This document shows, piece after piece, positions 10,307 through 22,134 of a DNA stretch of 64,000 nt. Source of the DNA: Rosa chinensis. Its lineage: Eukaryota; Streptophyta; Magnoliopsida; Rosales; Rosaceae. The translations under genes and the position numbers were made by a program. Within the stretch, counting starts at the first letter, position 1. Each line of letters begins with the position of its first letter. The stretch is taken from assembly GCF_002994745.2 (NCBI RefSeq), contig NC_037090.1:14434001-14498000 (forward strand), written 5' to 3'. Under the pieces are notes generated by a model. The model worked only from the letters and a program-made list of their open reading frames with translations. It was not told where the DNA came from and made no database searches.

Positions 10307-13300
10307 ATGGCAGAGTTCTTTACTTTCATTCCCCAGGAAATGCTTACGAAACTGGCTTCACTAGCCGGACAAGAACTCAGACTTCAATGGGGATTCAATG
10401 AAGAATTAACAATGCTGCGTGAAACACTACTCATGGTTGAAGCTTTGTTACGTGATGCAGACCATCCGCGACATAATCAGGGTGAGGCGGTGCAACGGTG
10501 GGTGGCTAAGCTTGAAGACATAGCTTATAATGCTGATGATCTTTTGGACGAGTGCAGATATGAAGAGCTCCGACGTCAGGTGGAGCCGCGGACCCGAATG
10601 GACACTACTCTCAATTCCCTCTCACTCTCCAAGTGCAGATTTCGGCGGAGAACAGCACGGAAGATTCAGAAAATCAATGAATCTTTGGAGAAGCTGTACA
10701 AATTGGCGCCTGGTATTGGGTTAGTGTCTGCATCATGGCCATCTGCAAATGCAACAACCTCTCATAACAGGGAAACTTACTCCTTCTTTGATAAAGATGA
10801 AGAGAATATCATTGGCAGAGAGGAGGTAGTGTCTGATATAGTGACAAACTTGATCAACTCAAATAGTGGTCAAGCAAGTCACCTTTCCGTTTTGGCTATT
10901 GTGGGCATGGGAGGCCTCGGGAAGACAACTGTGGCTAAACTAGTATGCCATGATCCTAAGATAGAAGAACACTTCGATCGAAAGATATGGATATGTATAT
11001 CTACTGATTTCCAAGTCATGATGATATTAAGGAGGATTTGGCAATCTTTTAAACACGGAACTGCAGTAGAAGGCAAGGATGAACTATGTAAATCCCTCCA
11101 ACAAGAGTTGAAAGGGAAAAGATATCTTCTCATACTCGATGATGTTTGGTGCCTTGAATCTGAAAAATGGGAAGAGTTGATCAATTGCTTGTTAAATGTT
11201 ACTGATAGGGTGGGGTGCAACATCATTGTCACTACCCGCAACGTGAGGGTTGCATCAACCATTGAATCAATTGTGCAAGCATTTTCTATGCGTGAGATGG
11301 ATAAGCTATCAAACGACCAATGTTGGCAGATATTGAAGAATAGAGCGTTTCCGGATGGACGTGCTCATATAAATGGAGATCAAGAAATCATTGGAAAGGA
11401 GATTGCTAGAAGATGTGCAGGCTTACCACTAGTGGCTAAGGTACGTGCTAATTATACAATTACCAAATTTTGAGTTTGTTTGGCTAGTGATTCCAATCAA
11501 TACTAAATTAACTCTTTGTATCTATAGTTTGGTTAGACACAATTAATTTAATGAATCCAGAACTAAAGAGCTATTAAATTAGCGTCCTCGAAAGTCCGAA
11601 GCCGACAAAAATTGGCCTTGACCCATACATCCGATTATAGAGAAAAGTTTTCCCATCACCCTAACAAAAAATTAAAATAAAATAAAATAAAATTCCCATC
11701 ATGCCCATTAATCCCAAAAATTAATTAAAATTATAATTTTGTAATATACTCAATCAATAAATTACAAATCTACCACTGTCACACTTTCGATCTAGACCTG
11801 GCAAAATACTGTGTCATGTTGTGTTTGTGTTGTATTAAGTTCGTTTCGTATATTTATCGTGGAACACAATAACACATCGTTAAACTAATGTTAAAACCAA
11901 AACCGAACCATTAAATTTCATGTTAAACGTTAAAACCCATTACGACTTATTTAGAAAATAACTAAATGTTTACTTACGACATCTTACAAACTTAGAGAAA
12001 CATAAGAAGCGTGCATAAATCTTATACAGTCGAAGGTACTTTTTTCTTTTTAAAAGTTGAAAATTGAGGTTATTGTCGTGAATATTGAGACACAGTTACA
12101 ATGAATTAGAGAGATGCATTAGGGTTTCTCATGTATATTAGACATAGAAACTCAAAATTTACAAGGATGCTCTTATGTTAATGGTTCTTAATGTTTTAAC
12201 GAACTAACACTAAACCGAACCATTAAAATTTGTGTACTTATCGTGTGACCTTATATGAAACCAAAACAATAAACCTCAAACTAAATTCATACACTAAACC
12301 GAACCATTAAAATTTGTGTACTTATCGTGTGACCTTATATGAAACCAAAACAATAAACCTCAAACTAAATTCATATAATTTCATTCGTGCTCATATAATT
12401 TCATTCGTGCTCATGTCCTCTTATCTTATCATGTGCAATTTTGCCAGACCTCTCTCTCTCAGTCTCTCTGATATCTTTTTGGCGAGTAAAATTGCTCCAT
12501 CGAGCAAGTCGCCCTCACATTCCATTCACTGACGATCGTCCCTTCCGATAGTCACATTCTGAATATAGACACTTAGATCTCTCGCGTGTATTATACTCTC
12601 CTTCCTCAACCAATTCTTCTGGTGCTGGAGAGAGCCTCTCTCTTTAACCTCGATCTAGGCACAGATCGTGATGGTCCTGCTTGACCAGACGACCACCTCA
12701 TGGCCTCTGTCATCACGGACCAGCCCTCACCACCTCATCTAAGACCCTCTACCGTCGTTCCTCTTGACACCGAACGACAAAGAAGTCTGACTCGTACCCG
12801 ACGCTGGAGCATAGAGGTAGAAATGGACAGCTTCTTGCGTGCAGTTCTAGTAAGAAAGGTCAATTCAGATGGTTTTGATCAAACATGAAATGGAGCGCGC
12901 GGGGAGATTTAACAGGAAGGGGAGGAAAAAGAGGTGCGCTTTGTCGGTGTTGTTGATGGTGAGGTCGCTGTCGAGGAGTGTGCTGTAGAAGAGAGACTCG
13001 ACGGAGGAGTCTAAGGTGAAGTGAGAATTTGGCTTGTAGATTTGGCCTGTAGATGAACATTTTGAAGTTTTTGACCATGGAATCTTCGTTGGCGGAGATG
13101 GTAGCTTCTTGGCCTCCGCCGTGCTGATTCTCCACCTCGATGTGCGTATGGCCGGCTCTGTGGCTAATAGTCTGGTTTTTCTTGTGTGAACATGTTCGGA
13201 AAACTTCTATAGGCTTAGGGTTTATGGAATTGGGCTGAAAGTATTGCTCGATCAGTGCTCACTCTCAGATTTTGTCATTAAGGTAGCAAGGTGGTGGAAT

Positions 13301-16300
13301 AGCAGAGGAGACTGGTGACATCAAAGGAGATCGACGGGGAGGGGGGAGCTGCAAGTGACGAAAGGGGGTGGGTTTGGTCTGGGGTCAAGACTTCAATTTG
13401 GATGGGTTTGTTGTTTTTTATTGAGTACATCGGCAATCTCCTTGGTACGTTTCTTCATGCTTGAAGTCGAGCTAATGTTTCTTGTTGATAAAGAGTTGTG
13501 TTGGGTTAGTAAAATTGTTACTGACCCTCAATAAAAAATTTACAATAAACTTTTTATTGAGGGTTGAGGGTCAATAATTTTTTTTCATCCAGAGCGAATA
13601 AAAGTTTCGATGAGATCTCCAGCGACCTCCGCGACCTTTCTGTCTCTCTCTTTCTCACAGACACACCCCATAGTGACAAAGGGGGAGAGGAGAAAATAGT
13701 CAAAAAAACTAAACAAAAAATATTAGAAAAGGAAAACAAAAAGAAAAATAGAGACTTATTGGAAAAAATCATATATAAGTACTTAGGAGGAAAAAAAAAA
13801 GTGGTAGAATTACATTTTGAGACATTGTCCTAAAAATATAACTTCTGTATATATATAGGTTTTATTTCACAAACACAAACTTACAAACAAAGACCCAACA
13901 ATGGGCCAAAAGTGCAAAAATAAGGAAACAACCAACAACAAACAAGCCCAAAGACAACCAGCCCACATCCAAGCTCAGTAGAAAAGGAGATCGATTGTGC
14001 TGTCGCTGCCAACAATCGAGCCACCACGTGACACATAAATGTCAAAAGAGCTGCAAACAAGGACTGACAAGTCGGCGAAATCTTTCTTGCGCATGAACAA
14101 CAAACCAGATCCCAACAGAAGAATTCCACAATGCACATACCAAAACCCATACAAAACATCAACATAACCCGTCAGCAAATTGCTAGGAACTAAGGTAACC
14201 AAAAGAAATAGAAAAAAGAAAAGGAATCGAGATAAGCAACAACGGAATCGCCCACGTGCCAATGTAAGACATTCGATACGACGTCGAAATTGGAGATTCA
14301 AATCGGCGAACATTCGCTTAAAAAACTGATGGGTATGAAACATGTGCACCTGAAATGTGAAGAATTTGGGATTTGAAAAGCATGAGAAGAGGAAGAAAAT
14401 TGGAGGGATATGAGAGGGCTGAGAATCAGAGAGAAAGAAGGGAAGAATTTGGGATTTGAAAAGCATGAGAAGAGGAAGAAAATTGGAGGGATATGAGAGG
14501 GCTGAGAATCAGAGAGAAAGAAGGAGAAAAATGGGATAGAAGGGAATGAGAATTCTGGGATCTGAAGATTTGAGTAATGCTAGGTGAACCACCTTTCTAT
14601 GTATCACATGCATCTTACTTTATGTGGCAGCTGATGTGACAAAAAGTTTAATATATCACAGAATTTCATAAAATAACATGACTCTACCACATCAGCTGCC
14701 ACATAAGGTGGGATACAGATGATATCCAAAAAAGTGGTTCACCTAACATTATTTAGAAGATTGGGGTGATGGGATAAACGAAGGCAACAAAAATCAAACT
14801 ATATACATACCTGCCGTTGCCGGAGCAGAGATCTCCCACGAAGGGTAGTGGAAGGACGGACATAAAGCTAAGACGGAAGGCTTAAGGAAAGAAGAAGAGA
14901 GAAGGCAGTGCTTCTCTCTTCTCAGGATAAGGATAAGGCCTTTAGCAAAAGAATTTTTATTCTTCTGTTTATACTGGCTGATAAGTCATAAGCTCATAAC
15001 TATTCAAAACTTCAAGAAAATTAGGTATCATTTTCTAGATCCATCAATGAAAGCCATGAAGAATCCTTGAAGGATAAAGAAAATGAAAGTAACCAGGAGT
15101 GGCTGCAAATCAATTTGATATGAGTCGAAATCTTAACAAGTTTTCTTTTAGCTTAGAACTTTTAAATTAACTTCATCTAAACGCAAATTTCCACGAGTCT
15201 TCTTGACGAATCGTCAAGGTCGCAACACAATGCGTTTCTTGGTGCTCAATACCGACAACAGTTGGTAAAGTTTGAGTCAAACATGTGAATTTGTCCTTTT
15301 GAAAACATTTCTTTCCCTCACACATGCATCGTGGAATCACTCGGCTTGCAATTCAAGTCTTCACCAAACTTGTTGAATCTGATACTAAAGATTTCCAATG
15401 CTTGCACAACTCAACCCTAGAGCTCTTAGACAATTGCCACTCAATAACTCCATGGATGGAAATCTTCTCTTGGACGCATCACTTATAGAGTATCAAGTTA
15501 AATTCTTCGCTAAATTCACTCTTCAAAGTAGGTTACTTATCTGTTGTGGACAAAGCATGTGCAAGCATTTTATTTTTACCACCCTCGAAAACTTGTGCTT
15601 GTAAGAAATTGTACGTATATTACAATGCCATTATTGTGACTTTAAATTCTTTGTAATTAACAAAACTTTTACTCATTACCAATTCTAGGTTTTGGGAAAC
15701 ATGATGCGCTCCAAAATGAGTGATGGATGGGGGGCAATAATAAAAAGCAGTATATGGGATTTGCCTGAAGGAGAAGAGAAAATCTTGTCAATTTTAAAGT
15801 TGAGTTTTGACGAACTAAAATCACCATCTTTAAAACAATGTTTTGCGTACTGCTCTAACTACATCAAAGATTTTGTATTCGAAAGGGAGGACTTAATCCA
15901 ACATTGGATGGCTCAAGGATGGCTACCTCCTTCTTCCAAGGAAAGTAATCTAGAGATGGAAGATATAGGTGAAGAATATTTTAATATCCTATTGGAAAAC
16001 TCTTTTTTTCAAGATGTTACGAGAGACTACTATGGAAATATCATCTATTGCAAGATGCACGATCTTGTGCATGATGTTGCAGAACGTGTATCAAAATCTT
16101 CGCAGGAAAGAGGTCGCTCATTTGTTGGCGATCAATTCTTTCTACCAATTGCAAGCTTTCAGACTTTGCGAGTCTTGGGATTATACGGGTCAAATATTAA
16201 GGAGTTACCAGTTTCAATTGGAAAAATGAAACACTTGAGGTATCTGGATATTTCTGATACAAGGATTACAGCACTCCCCAAATCTATTGGCAAGCTTTAT

Positions 16301-18205
16301 AACCTACAGACTTTGAAAATGGAAGGTCTCCACTTGAAAGAGCTTCCAAAGGAACTGCTCAATTTGATCAATTTGAGACATATTTGTCCCATTAGATCAA
16401 GCGTATTTCTTTCACAGCAGTTTCCATGGCCAGCTGGGATGGGGCGATTGACTAACCTTCAATCATTACCTTATTTTACGGTGCGTAAGGAGATAGGTTG
16501 GGGAATCGAGGAACTGGGCGGCTTGAAACAATTGAAAGGTGGATTAACTATTTATCATCTGGAACATGTGAGAGATAGAGACGCAGCTAAGAAAGCAAAT
16601 CTAGTGGGGAAGCGTATACGTGATTTGAGCTTTAGTTGGTCGAGTAACGAACACCGGGCAAGCAGCAGCAACATTGATGAGGATGTACTGGAAGCACTTC
16701 AACCACACCCTAATTTGGAATTCTTAAAGATTGAAAACTTCATGGGTGATAAATTTCCTTCATGGATGATGAGCAAGTTGTCTCTACCCAGAAATTTGAA
16801 AGAGATCGCCTTTGGGGGCTGCAACAAATGTGAAGGAGTCCCAAAACTTGGCCATCTGCCTAATCTTAGATCTCTTCTCATGGACAGAATGTCAAACCTG
16901 AAATGTCTAGGATCTGACTTTTACGGTTACGATCCCCATGAGGCTACGACAGGTTCTCAGACGAAAGCTCTGTTTCCTGCATTGAAGAGTTTGCATATTA
17001 AAAACGCCAAGAAGCTAATCGAATGGAGTGAACCACAAGTATTGTTGCCAACAGAGGCGTTTCCATGTCTTGAGGAGCTTATTCTGTGGGATTGTCCCCA
17101 ATTAACAAGTGCTCCCAGTTATTTTCCATCTCTTCAGACGCTGAGTATGAGTGGAATAGATAGCGCTGTGCCAGCAAGAAGTATTCTTAGCGAACTGACC
17201 ACTCTCACTTATCTCCGTCTAGTATGGTTGAAGGGAGTTAACTGCCTGCCGGAAGGGACGTTAAGGAACAACAAGAATCTTGCACGTTTGGTGATAATAC
17301 ATTGTTGGGAGTTGACTTGTATTGCTCCCCATGGATTTGGTTGTTGCACTTCTCTTCAGTCACTGGAGATTTCAACCTGTAATAAACTGATGTATTTACC
17401 TGAGGGGCTACTTGCACCATCTCTAAAGATGTTGGATATAAGGACCTGCGACAGTCTGGAGTCCATCCCATTTACGGAGGGGATAGAATACAGCAGTCTT
17501 GAAACCTTGAGAATCAAGAAATGCAACATAACGTCCATTCCAATTTCACAGGGCTTGCCATCCCTTCGTGTACTGGAGATTTTTCATTGTCCTAAACTGT
17601 CGAGCCTCCCCAGTGGACTAAACTGCTGCACCTCTCTTGAGAAGTTGGAGATAATAAACTGCCCCAGTCTGGAGACAATTCCATATTTAGCATCCCTCAC
17701 CAGCTTGAAGATATTGAATATCGGTGCCTTCTGCGATCTCGATTCATTCCCTGCTATACCGGTCATGCCACAACTTGAGGAACTAAGGCTGGAAGGGTGG
17801 CCTAAGCTCAAGTCTCTGCCTGAACAGATTCAACACTTCACTTCTCTCACGTCTTTGACCATATGCTCCTTCGACCATGTGGAGGAAATTCCAGACTGGT
17901 TCGGAAACTTCTCTTCTCTTGACTGCCTCAACATAGAGCGTTGCCAAAATCTAAAGGAACTTCCTTCACTCCTAGCTATGCAACGCCTCACAAAATTAAG
18001 ATTCCTGTTCATCTATGACTGTCCTATAATTGAAAGATGCAGGACGGGCGGCCCAGAGTGGCCCAAGATTTCTCATATCCCACATGTCCGTTGTAAGATT
18101 TCTTCTCTACTTTTCATTTTACTACCATTACTTGTTATATATGTTGTAGCTACTCATTCAAACTTCAATAATCCTACACAATATTTCCAAATGCAAAACT
18201 GTTAA
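10307..18205 (+). CDS. CC-NB-ARC-LRR disease resistance protein (RGA-like CNL)
   Basis: Intracellular immune receptor of the RGA2/RGA3 type, expected to sense pathogen effectors. Exon 1 is 10307-11440 and exon 2 is 15689-18205. They join in phase 0 across a 4248-bp GT-AG intron (AAG/GTACGT, TTCTAG/GTT), giving CAGLPLVAK followed by VLGNMM, as expected for the family. The product is 1216 aa. The Rx-type coiled coil carries [19 protein letters not shown] shows P-loop [10 protein letters not shown] (about residue 199), kinase-2 LLILDDVW (about 275), VTTRN and GLPL (about 372). MHDLVHD is near 500, followed by leucine-rich repeats to about 1185. The linker between MHD and the first LRR looks short for the class. 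The ATG at 10307 has a good context; the TTG three bases earlier is not a start. The last 20 or so residues are probably retained intron. No stop or frameshift is seen, so it looks intact. Confidence 0.9.
11799..12446. mobile_element. Possible small TIR transposon in the NLR intron
   Basis: It starts TGGCAAAAT (11799-11807) and ends ATTTTGCCA (12438-12446), perfect 9-bp inverted repeats. GACC flanks both sides (11795-11798 and 12447-12450). The interior repeats words like AAACCGAACCATTAAA. No transposase is present. The short target duplication leaves the superfamily open. Confidence 0.5.
12207..12414. repeat. Perfect 84-bp and 20-bp tandem duplications
   Basis: 12207-12290 is repeated without a visible change at 12291-12374. 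Directly after it, the 20-bp unit at 12375-12394 is repeated at 12395-12414. Identity suggests recent slippage or unequal exchange. Confidence 0.93.
13524..13563. repeat. AT-rich hairpin
   Basis: CCCTCAATAAAAA and its inverted partner TTTTTATTGAGGG surround a short loop. GAGGGTCA follows and echoes the TGACCCTC before the stem. It may be a MITE remnant; no target duplication was defined. Confidence 0.6.
14361..14526. repeat. 83-bp tandem duplication
   Basis: The unit 14361-14443 is repeated at 14444-14526, nearly or fully identical. It begins AGAATTTGGGATTTGAAAAG. Confidence 0.92.
14575..14751. mobile_element. Foldback MITE in the NLR intron
   Basis: The 177-bp element has terminal inverted repeats TAATGCTAGGTGAACCAC and GTGGTTCACCTAACATTA, with one mismatch. 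A second internal inverted pair (TTATGTGGCAGCTGATGTG and CACATCAGCTGCCACATAA) makes the whole unit fold back on itself. No coding capacity. Superfamily not assigned. Confidence 0.75.
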
Positions 18206-18360
18206 AATACGTAGTGTGTAGTTGTAGTGAATATCAATCATTTAACTCAAGTTAATCAGTCACGCTTCTAACGCTAACAATTTTACGACTGTAGTCTCTG
18301 TGAAAATCCAACTTGATTTTTATCTTTTACACATTTGCTTTTTGTAATTCCAGCATTAAC
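18093..18360 (+). other. Likely terminal intron of the NLR gene read as C-terminus
   Basis: The conserved NLR ending ([10 protein letters not shown]) is followed at 18093 by GTAAGA, a strong donor. The open frame beyond it encodes a hydrophobic run ([15 protein letters not shown]) and stops at 18205. A candidate acceptor (TAATTCCAG) lies near 18353. If the intron is spliced, the apparent C-terminal membrane helix is not real. Confidence 0.5.
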
Positions 18361-19330
18361 AAAACTCTTTTTTTTTTTTTTTTGATTAGTGGAATAGTAT
18401 AAATGCATATGTATGAAGCTATGCATCGAGGTAAGGCAAACTATTCAAAAATGGTTGTTCCTTTCCACTGCTGTGCTGATCATGAGAAGATATATATTAG
18501 AAAGCACTCCAATTGCTGAGGTATGCATCGCTCTTTGTCTGTACTAGAACGGTAGAACCCATATAGACTTGCATGGATTGAACAGTGTCACCATGTGTAT
18601 GTGTGTATTTATATCTCTAACTGGATTTAATCAGACTGTATGTGCCTATGTGGTATTGTGGTGTCCCCATGCACCTGTTTTAGATTTTCTCATCACCATG
18701 TTGCGTTTTAATATGAGTTCTCTCGGAACTTTCTCCTCCATAAAACTTCAAAGCTAGAATAAAAAGTCAGGAAAGTAGTGTAAAAATCTGGCACAAAACA
18801 GAAAAGGTTCATGCAATTTGGTAATTCAATATAAGTAGCGGATTAACATTAATGAACTTCATCTTCATCTTATTATACCCTATTAACCTTACCGGTTGCA
18901 AAGCAGACTGGTTCTTTTCTGCAAAACATATTTAATATTGGAGTATATGTGAATTCTAATTACATTGCATCTTGGCACTCGAAGTTTATGCTATTCAACA
19001 TTATCAGCTCATTTAAAACCATTATACAGTATAGTTTGGATTGACTACTGATAATTATAGCTTCATTCAAATTATAACTGGTATGATTTGCACATTTCCT
19101 AATTCCTAAACACCAGATCAGATGTAATTGAGGCAACAGTTGATCGGATCACCTAGTTCGGAATCCGAACTTCGGATCCCATTCCCCCTAGCTTCCCTTT
19201 CAACAAAAGAAGCTTCCAGTTGGTTCCTCCGAATTGTCCTCCAGAGGAATGGTGTTAGATTATTTGACCAAACTGTAATTTTCTTAGAAATAATTGCAAC
19301 TTTGGAAAATGTTGCATGGAAAACTTTTTT
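18361..19330. other. Gene-poor stretch after the NLR
   Basis: Probably NLR 3' UTR and spacer. A poly-T run lies near 18367-18384. One frame at 19128-19340 (starts on TTG, not ATG) runs into the putative gene that follows and could be its upstream coding part. Nothing else is recognised. Confidence 0.35.
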
Positions 19331-19333
19331 AAA

Positions 19334-21445
19334 TGGTTAAGGTATCATCCGTCTCGCATAACAATTTGCCTAAACTAGAATCATTTCTGGTTGAAAACAG
19401 ACTAAATGCTGGTTCGTCAATCATTATCTTTCCAATCCATATCAACTGTTCTTTGGCATCTTTGGGTTTTATAGAAGAACTGTTGATCAAGCATATTCGT
19501 CAAATGAATATGACACATTCTCAGTTTCTCACAGTTTCAAAAGGACCAATTGAGTTGCAGATGTTCTTCAGAGTTGTTAAATGTCTCTGGGATCTAGATG
19601 TTCTGCACCTTTCAGAAAGGTTTTATTTTTTTTCATTGTTTCTTGTCCAGTTTTCACCATTGTTTGTTATGTCTTTCACGTCATCCTCCACATCAAGTGT
19701 TCTCATTATTCAATTTCTCATGTAAAATGCAATACGTCTATGCTATAGTCACAAGCAGTAACTTGGTGTAGGCAAAAAGCATCTTTTTGAGCAAACAAAA
19801 TTCAAAGGAGGTGGTTTTGTGACACATCTTTCACTATCTGTAAGCTTAAGTTTATCCTCCCCCTTAGCAGTGAGAAAATTCCCTTGTCCTTTTCTATTTC
19901 AGAAGTTCATGCCAATCCATGTCACTCATCGGATGGAGGCATTACGATTTATTTTTGGGGTTTCAACCACACCCTCTACAAAGCATGCATCTGAGAATCA
20001 TTGTGTGCTCTTTAGAAATATAATTGTACATAGATAGCTAGACACTGGCTAGCTGCTTTTATAAGTTATAACAAGAAGTGCCCTGTGCATAGGCGGCTGC
20101 TGTATCCATATATCCATCTTACTAAATGATGGGCAATGTGGATCTCCTCCCATACATTAATACTTTTTTTTTTTAATTTCTTTTCTTAAATTTTACATGT
20201 GTGTGAAATTTCTGTCTCTTTGGCAGGCAGCAAGGTGACGAAATTATAGTTGCAGTTCCTGGTGTTAGTAACATCTTGTATATTCACAAGGTAAGTCCCA
20301 TCCTTCAATATTGGAAGTGGATATAACCTTGTAGTTTATGGTGTGGTGTTGGAGTAACCAGTTCAGACATCTAATCTGGAATGTATTATTTTCTTGTAAC
20401 ACGAAACGTTCCATTTCCAGTATGATTATATAAAAGACTTTATATTTTGCATTAATATAACAGAAACTTACTCTTGACCACTTTGTAATTTCTTCAAAGA
20501 ATAAACAAATAGGTCAATTTTAGACAATTTACTGCAATGCAGTAACGCCGGCCCTGAAAATTATTGCAGTGCAGTAAATTTTAGTATTTATAGCATGATA
20601 GCAATCACATAAAGAAGTTAAATTTGAAACATATTTGCTTTCTTATGGATGAGGTAAAAGCAAGTCAATACTATGGTATCATAAAAATGCATTGCTGTGG
20701 AGGTTTAGGGAAAATTTTCTAGAGAAACAACTTATTCACTCAACTGTTCTATAAAAATAATCTTTCTATATTATTATTATGGTTTGTAGGTGGCTTTCAG
20801 TCAACTGTCATGTAAGAGATGCAAAACAGTTTCCTGGTACTTCAGCTCCCTTTCCCCTGAAGATAATACAGGGTTGATCAACACCTTTCTAATATTTGGT
20901 TTGGCTGTTCGCAAGTTATTAGAGGTAAATCAGGTCTTCTTACATCAGTTTATAATTTTATATTACAAATAAAAACTAGATTTGCTATCAAGCTGAAAAG
21001 GGAACCCCTATCTGTGGCAGGAACACTGCAGGTGATTAAATATACATCAATTTCCACGTGAGTCTCTTCCTTAGTGCCAAGTCAAGCTGATCAGGAAAAG
21101 TGTGTCCCAAGTACCCTCCAGAGTCCAGAGTATTTCAGGAAAGCATTAACAGCTTGCATTCAAAGGTATAGGCATTTGTTTTCGTGTTTTCTCTATGTCC
21201 AGCTAGTATTGAATATGTAGACCAACTCTCCCTTATCCTTTTTGCAGCAAGACTACTGGACACGATTTTCTCTATCTTTGTTATCAGAGATTTTGTTGGC
21301 GATATCAAGGGGTTGTGTTGGACTGCAAAGAAACTTAGCCATCAAATCTGAGAGCTTTGGATGTCTTATATGGGCTGAATCAGTGAATCCTACGTTTAAG
21401 GAGCCTCAATTCCATGCTTTGAGGGACTCCCTCCCCATTAAATAG
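19334..21445 (+). CDS. Putative multi-exon gene, product not recognised
   Basis: Three segments join in consistent phase. The first ends in CACCTTTCAGAAAG at 19619 before GTTTTA. The second (20227-20290, with CAG before it and GTAAGT after it) encodes QQGDEIIVAVPGVSNILYIH. The third (about 20791-20922, TGTAG before it, GTAAAT after it) encodes SCKRCKTVSWYFSSLSPEDN and more. Weaker exon-like pieces follow at about 21139-21165 and 21248-21445. No domain is recognised. The upstream frame (19128-19340) ends in a stop where it should continue into the first segment, so a lesion or a different start is possible. True ends are unknown. It could be an intact gene, a decaying one or an NLR 3' antisense partner. 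Confidence 0.4.
20527..20579. repeat. Short hairpin in an intron
   Basis: Arms ATTTACTGCAATGCA (20527-20541) and TGCAGTGCAGTAAAT (20565-20579) pair with one mismatch around a 23-base loop. It lies in an intron of the unrecognised gene. Possible foldback remnant. Confidence 0.6.
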
Positions 21446-22134
21446 GAGGACTACATTCCATTCACTTCTTACTCTACTCTGCTGCTGTTTAGCCAAACTA
21501 ATGTAAAATGTAACCATATTTTATTTATAGTGAAACCAGTAGCAAACAACCGTGACGTAGCACGAAACTTTGCAGAGATTTATGTGTTCGATTTGTGTGA
21601 ACACATAAATCTCGTGTTTTCATGGGTGTCATACTGTGAGTGTCTTGAACCTCAAAGTTTGTGTTTTAAAAACCTCATAGTATGGGTCCTGCATTATCAG
21701 TTCTTTCTTTCTTCTCTCTTGCTTATCAGGGATTATGTTGGCAATGTGGAATATTTGGTTCTGTTGTACAGAGGAAACTTTTATCCTTCTGTGTTTTGCT
21801 CTTAGCGCTTTGTCTAGCATTTTTGATTTTGCCAGTTCGGTTGCAGATGAGATTGGAAGAACTTGTGGTTGGTTTTCCAGATCAGCCAGTTTCTAAAAAC
21901 CTCATTCCATTTGCAAATTACATTACCGCCGTACTTAATTTACATGTGATATGGATCAGCAACAGACTCGATGAGTTGCACACAAGGCAAGTTCTGGTCT
22001 CGTGTGTCCATTACTCACTCCTCGTTTATAAATGAGGCTAGGCAATTATTGTTCTCTTTTTTCTTTGTTTGGATGAGTAACTATTGTTCTATGAATAGCA
22101 TGTACAAATTTCTGATTTCTTACATCTGAATTAA

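Larger units (their letters stand above)
11441..15688 (+). other. 4.25 kb intron of the NLR gene, rich in inserted repeats
   Basis: Donor GTACGT at 11441 and acceptor TTCTAG at 15688. It holds a TIR-bounded element (11799-12446), two sets of tandem duplications, a hairpin (13524-13563), an 83-bp duplication (14361-14526) and a foldback MITE (14575-14751). The region 13850-14560 reads on the minus strand somewhat like the tail of a degraded retroelement, unproven. Short frames in it have no recognisable product. Confidence 0.85.

Noticed and set aside
10879..11262. Minus-strand frame over the NB-ARC exon
   Set aside because: Antisense of a conserved coding exon; no family resemblance.
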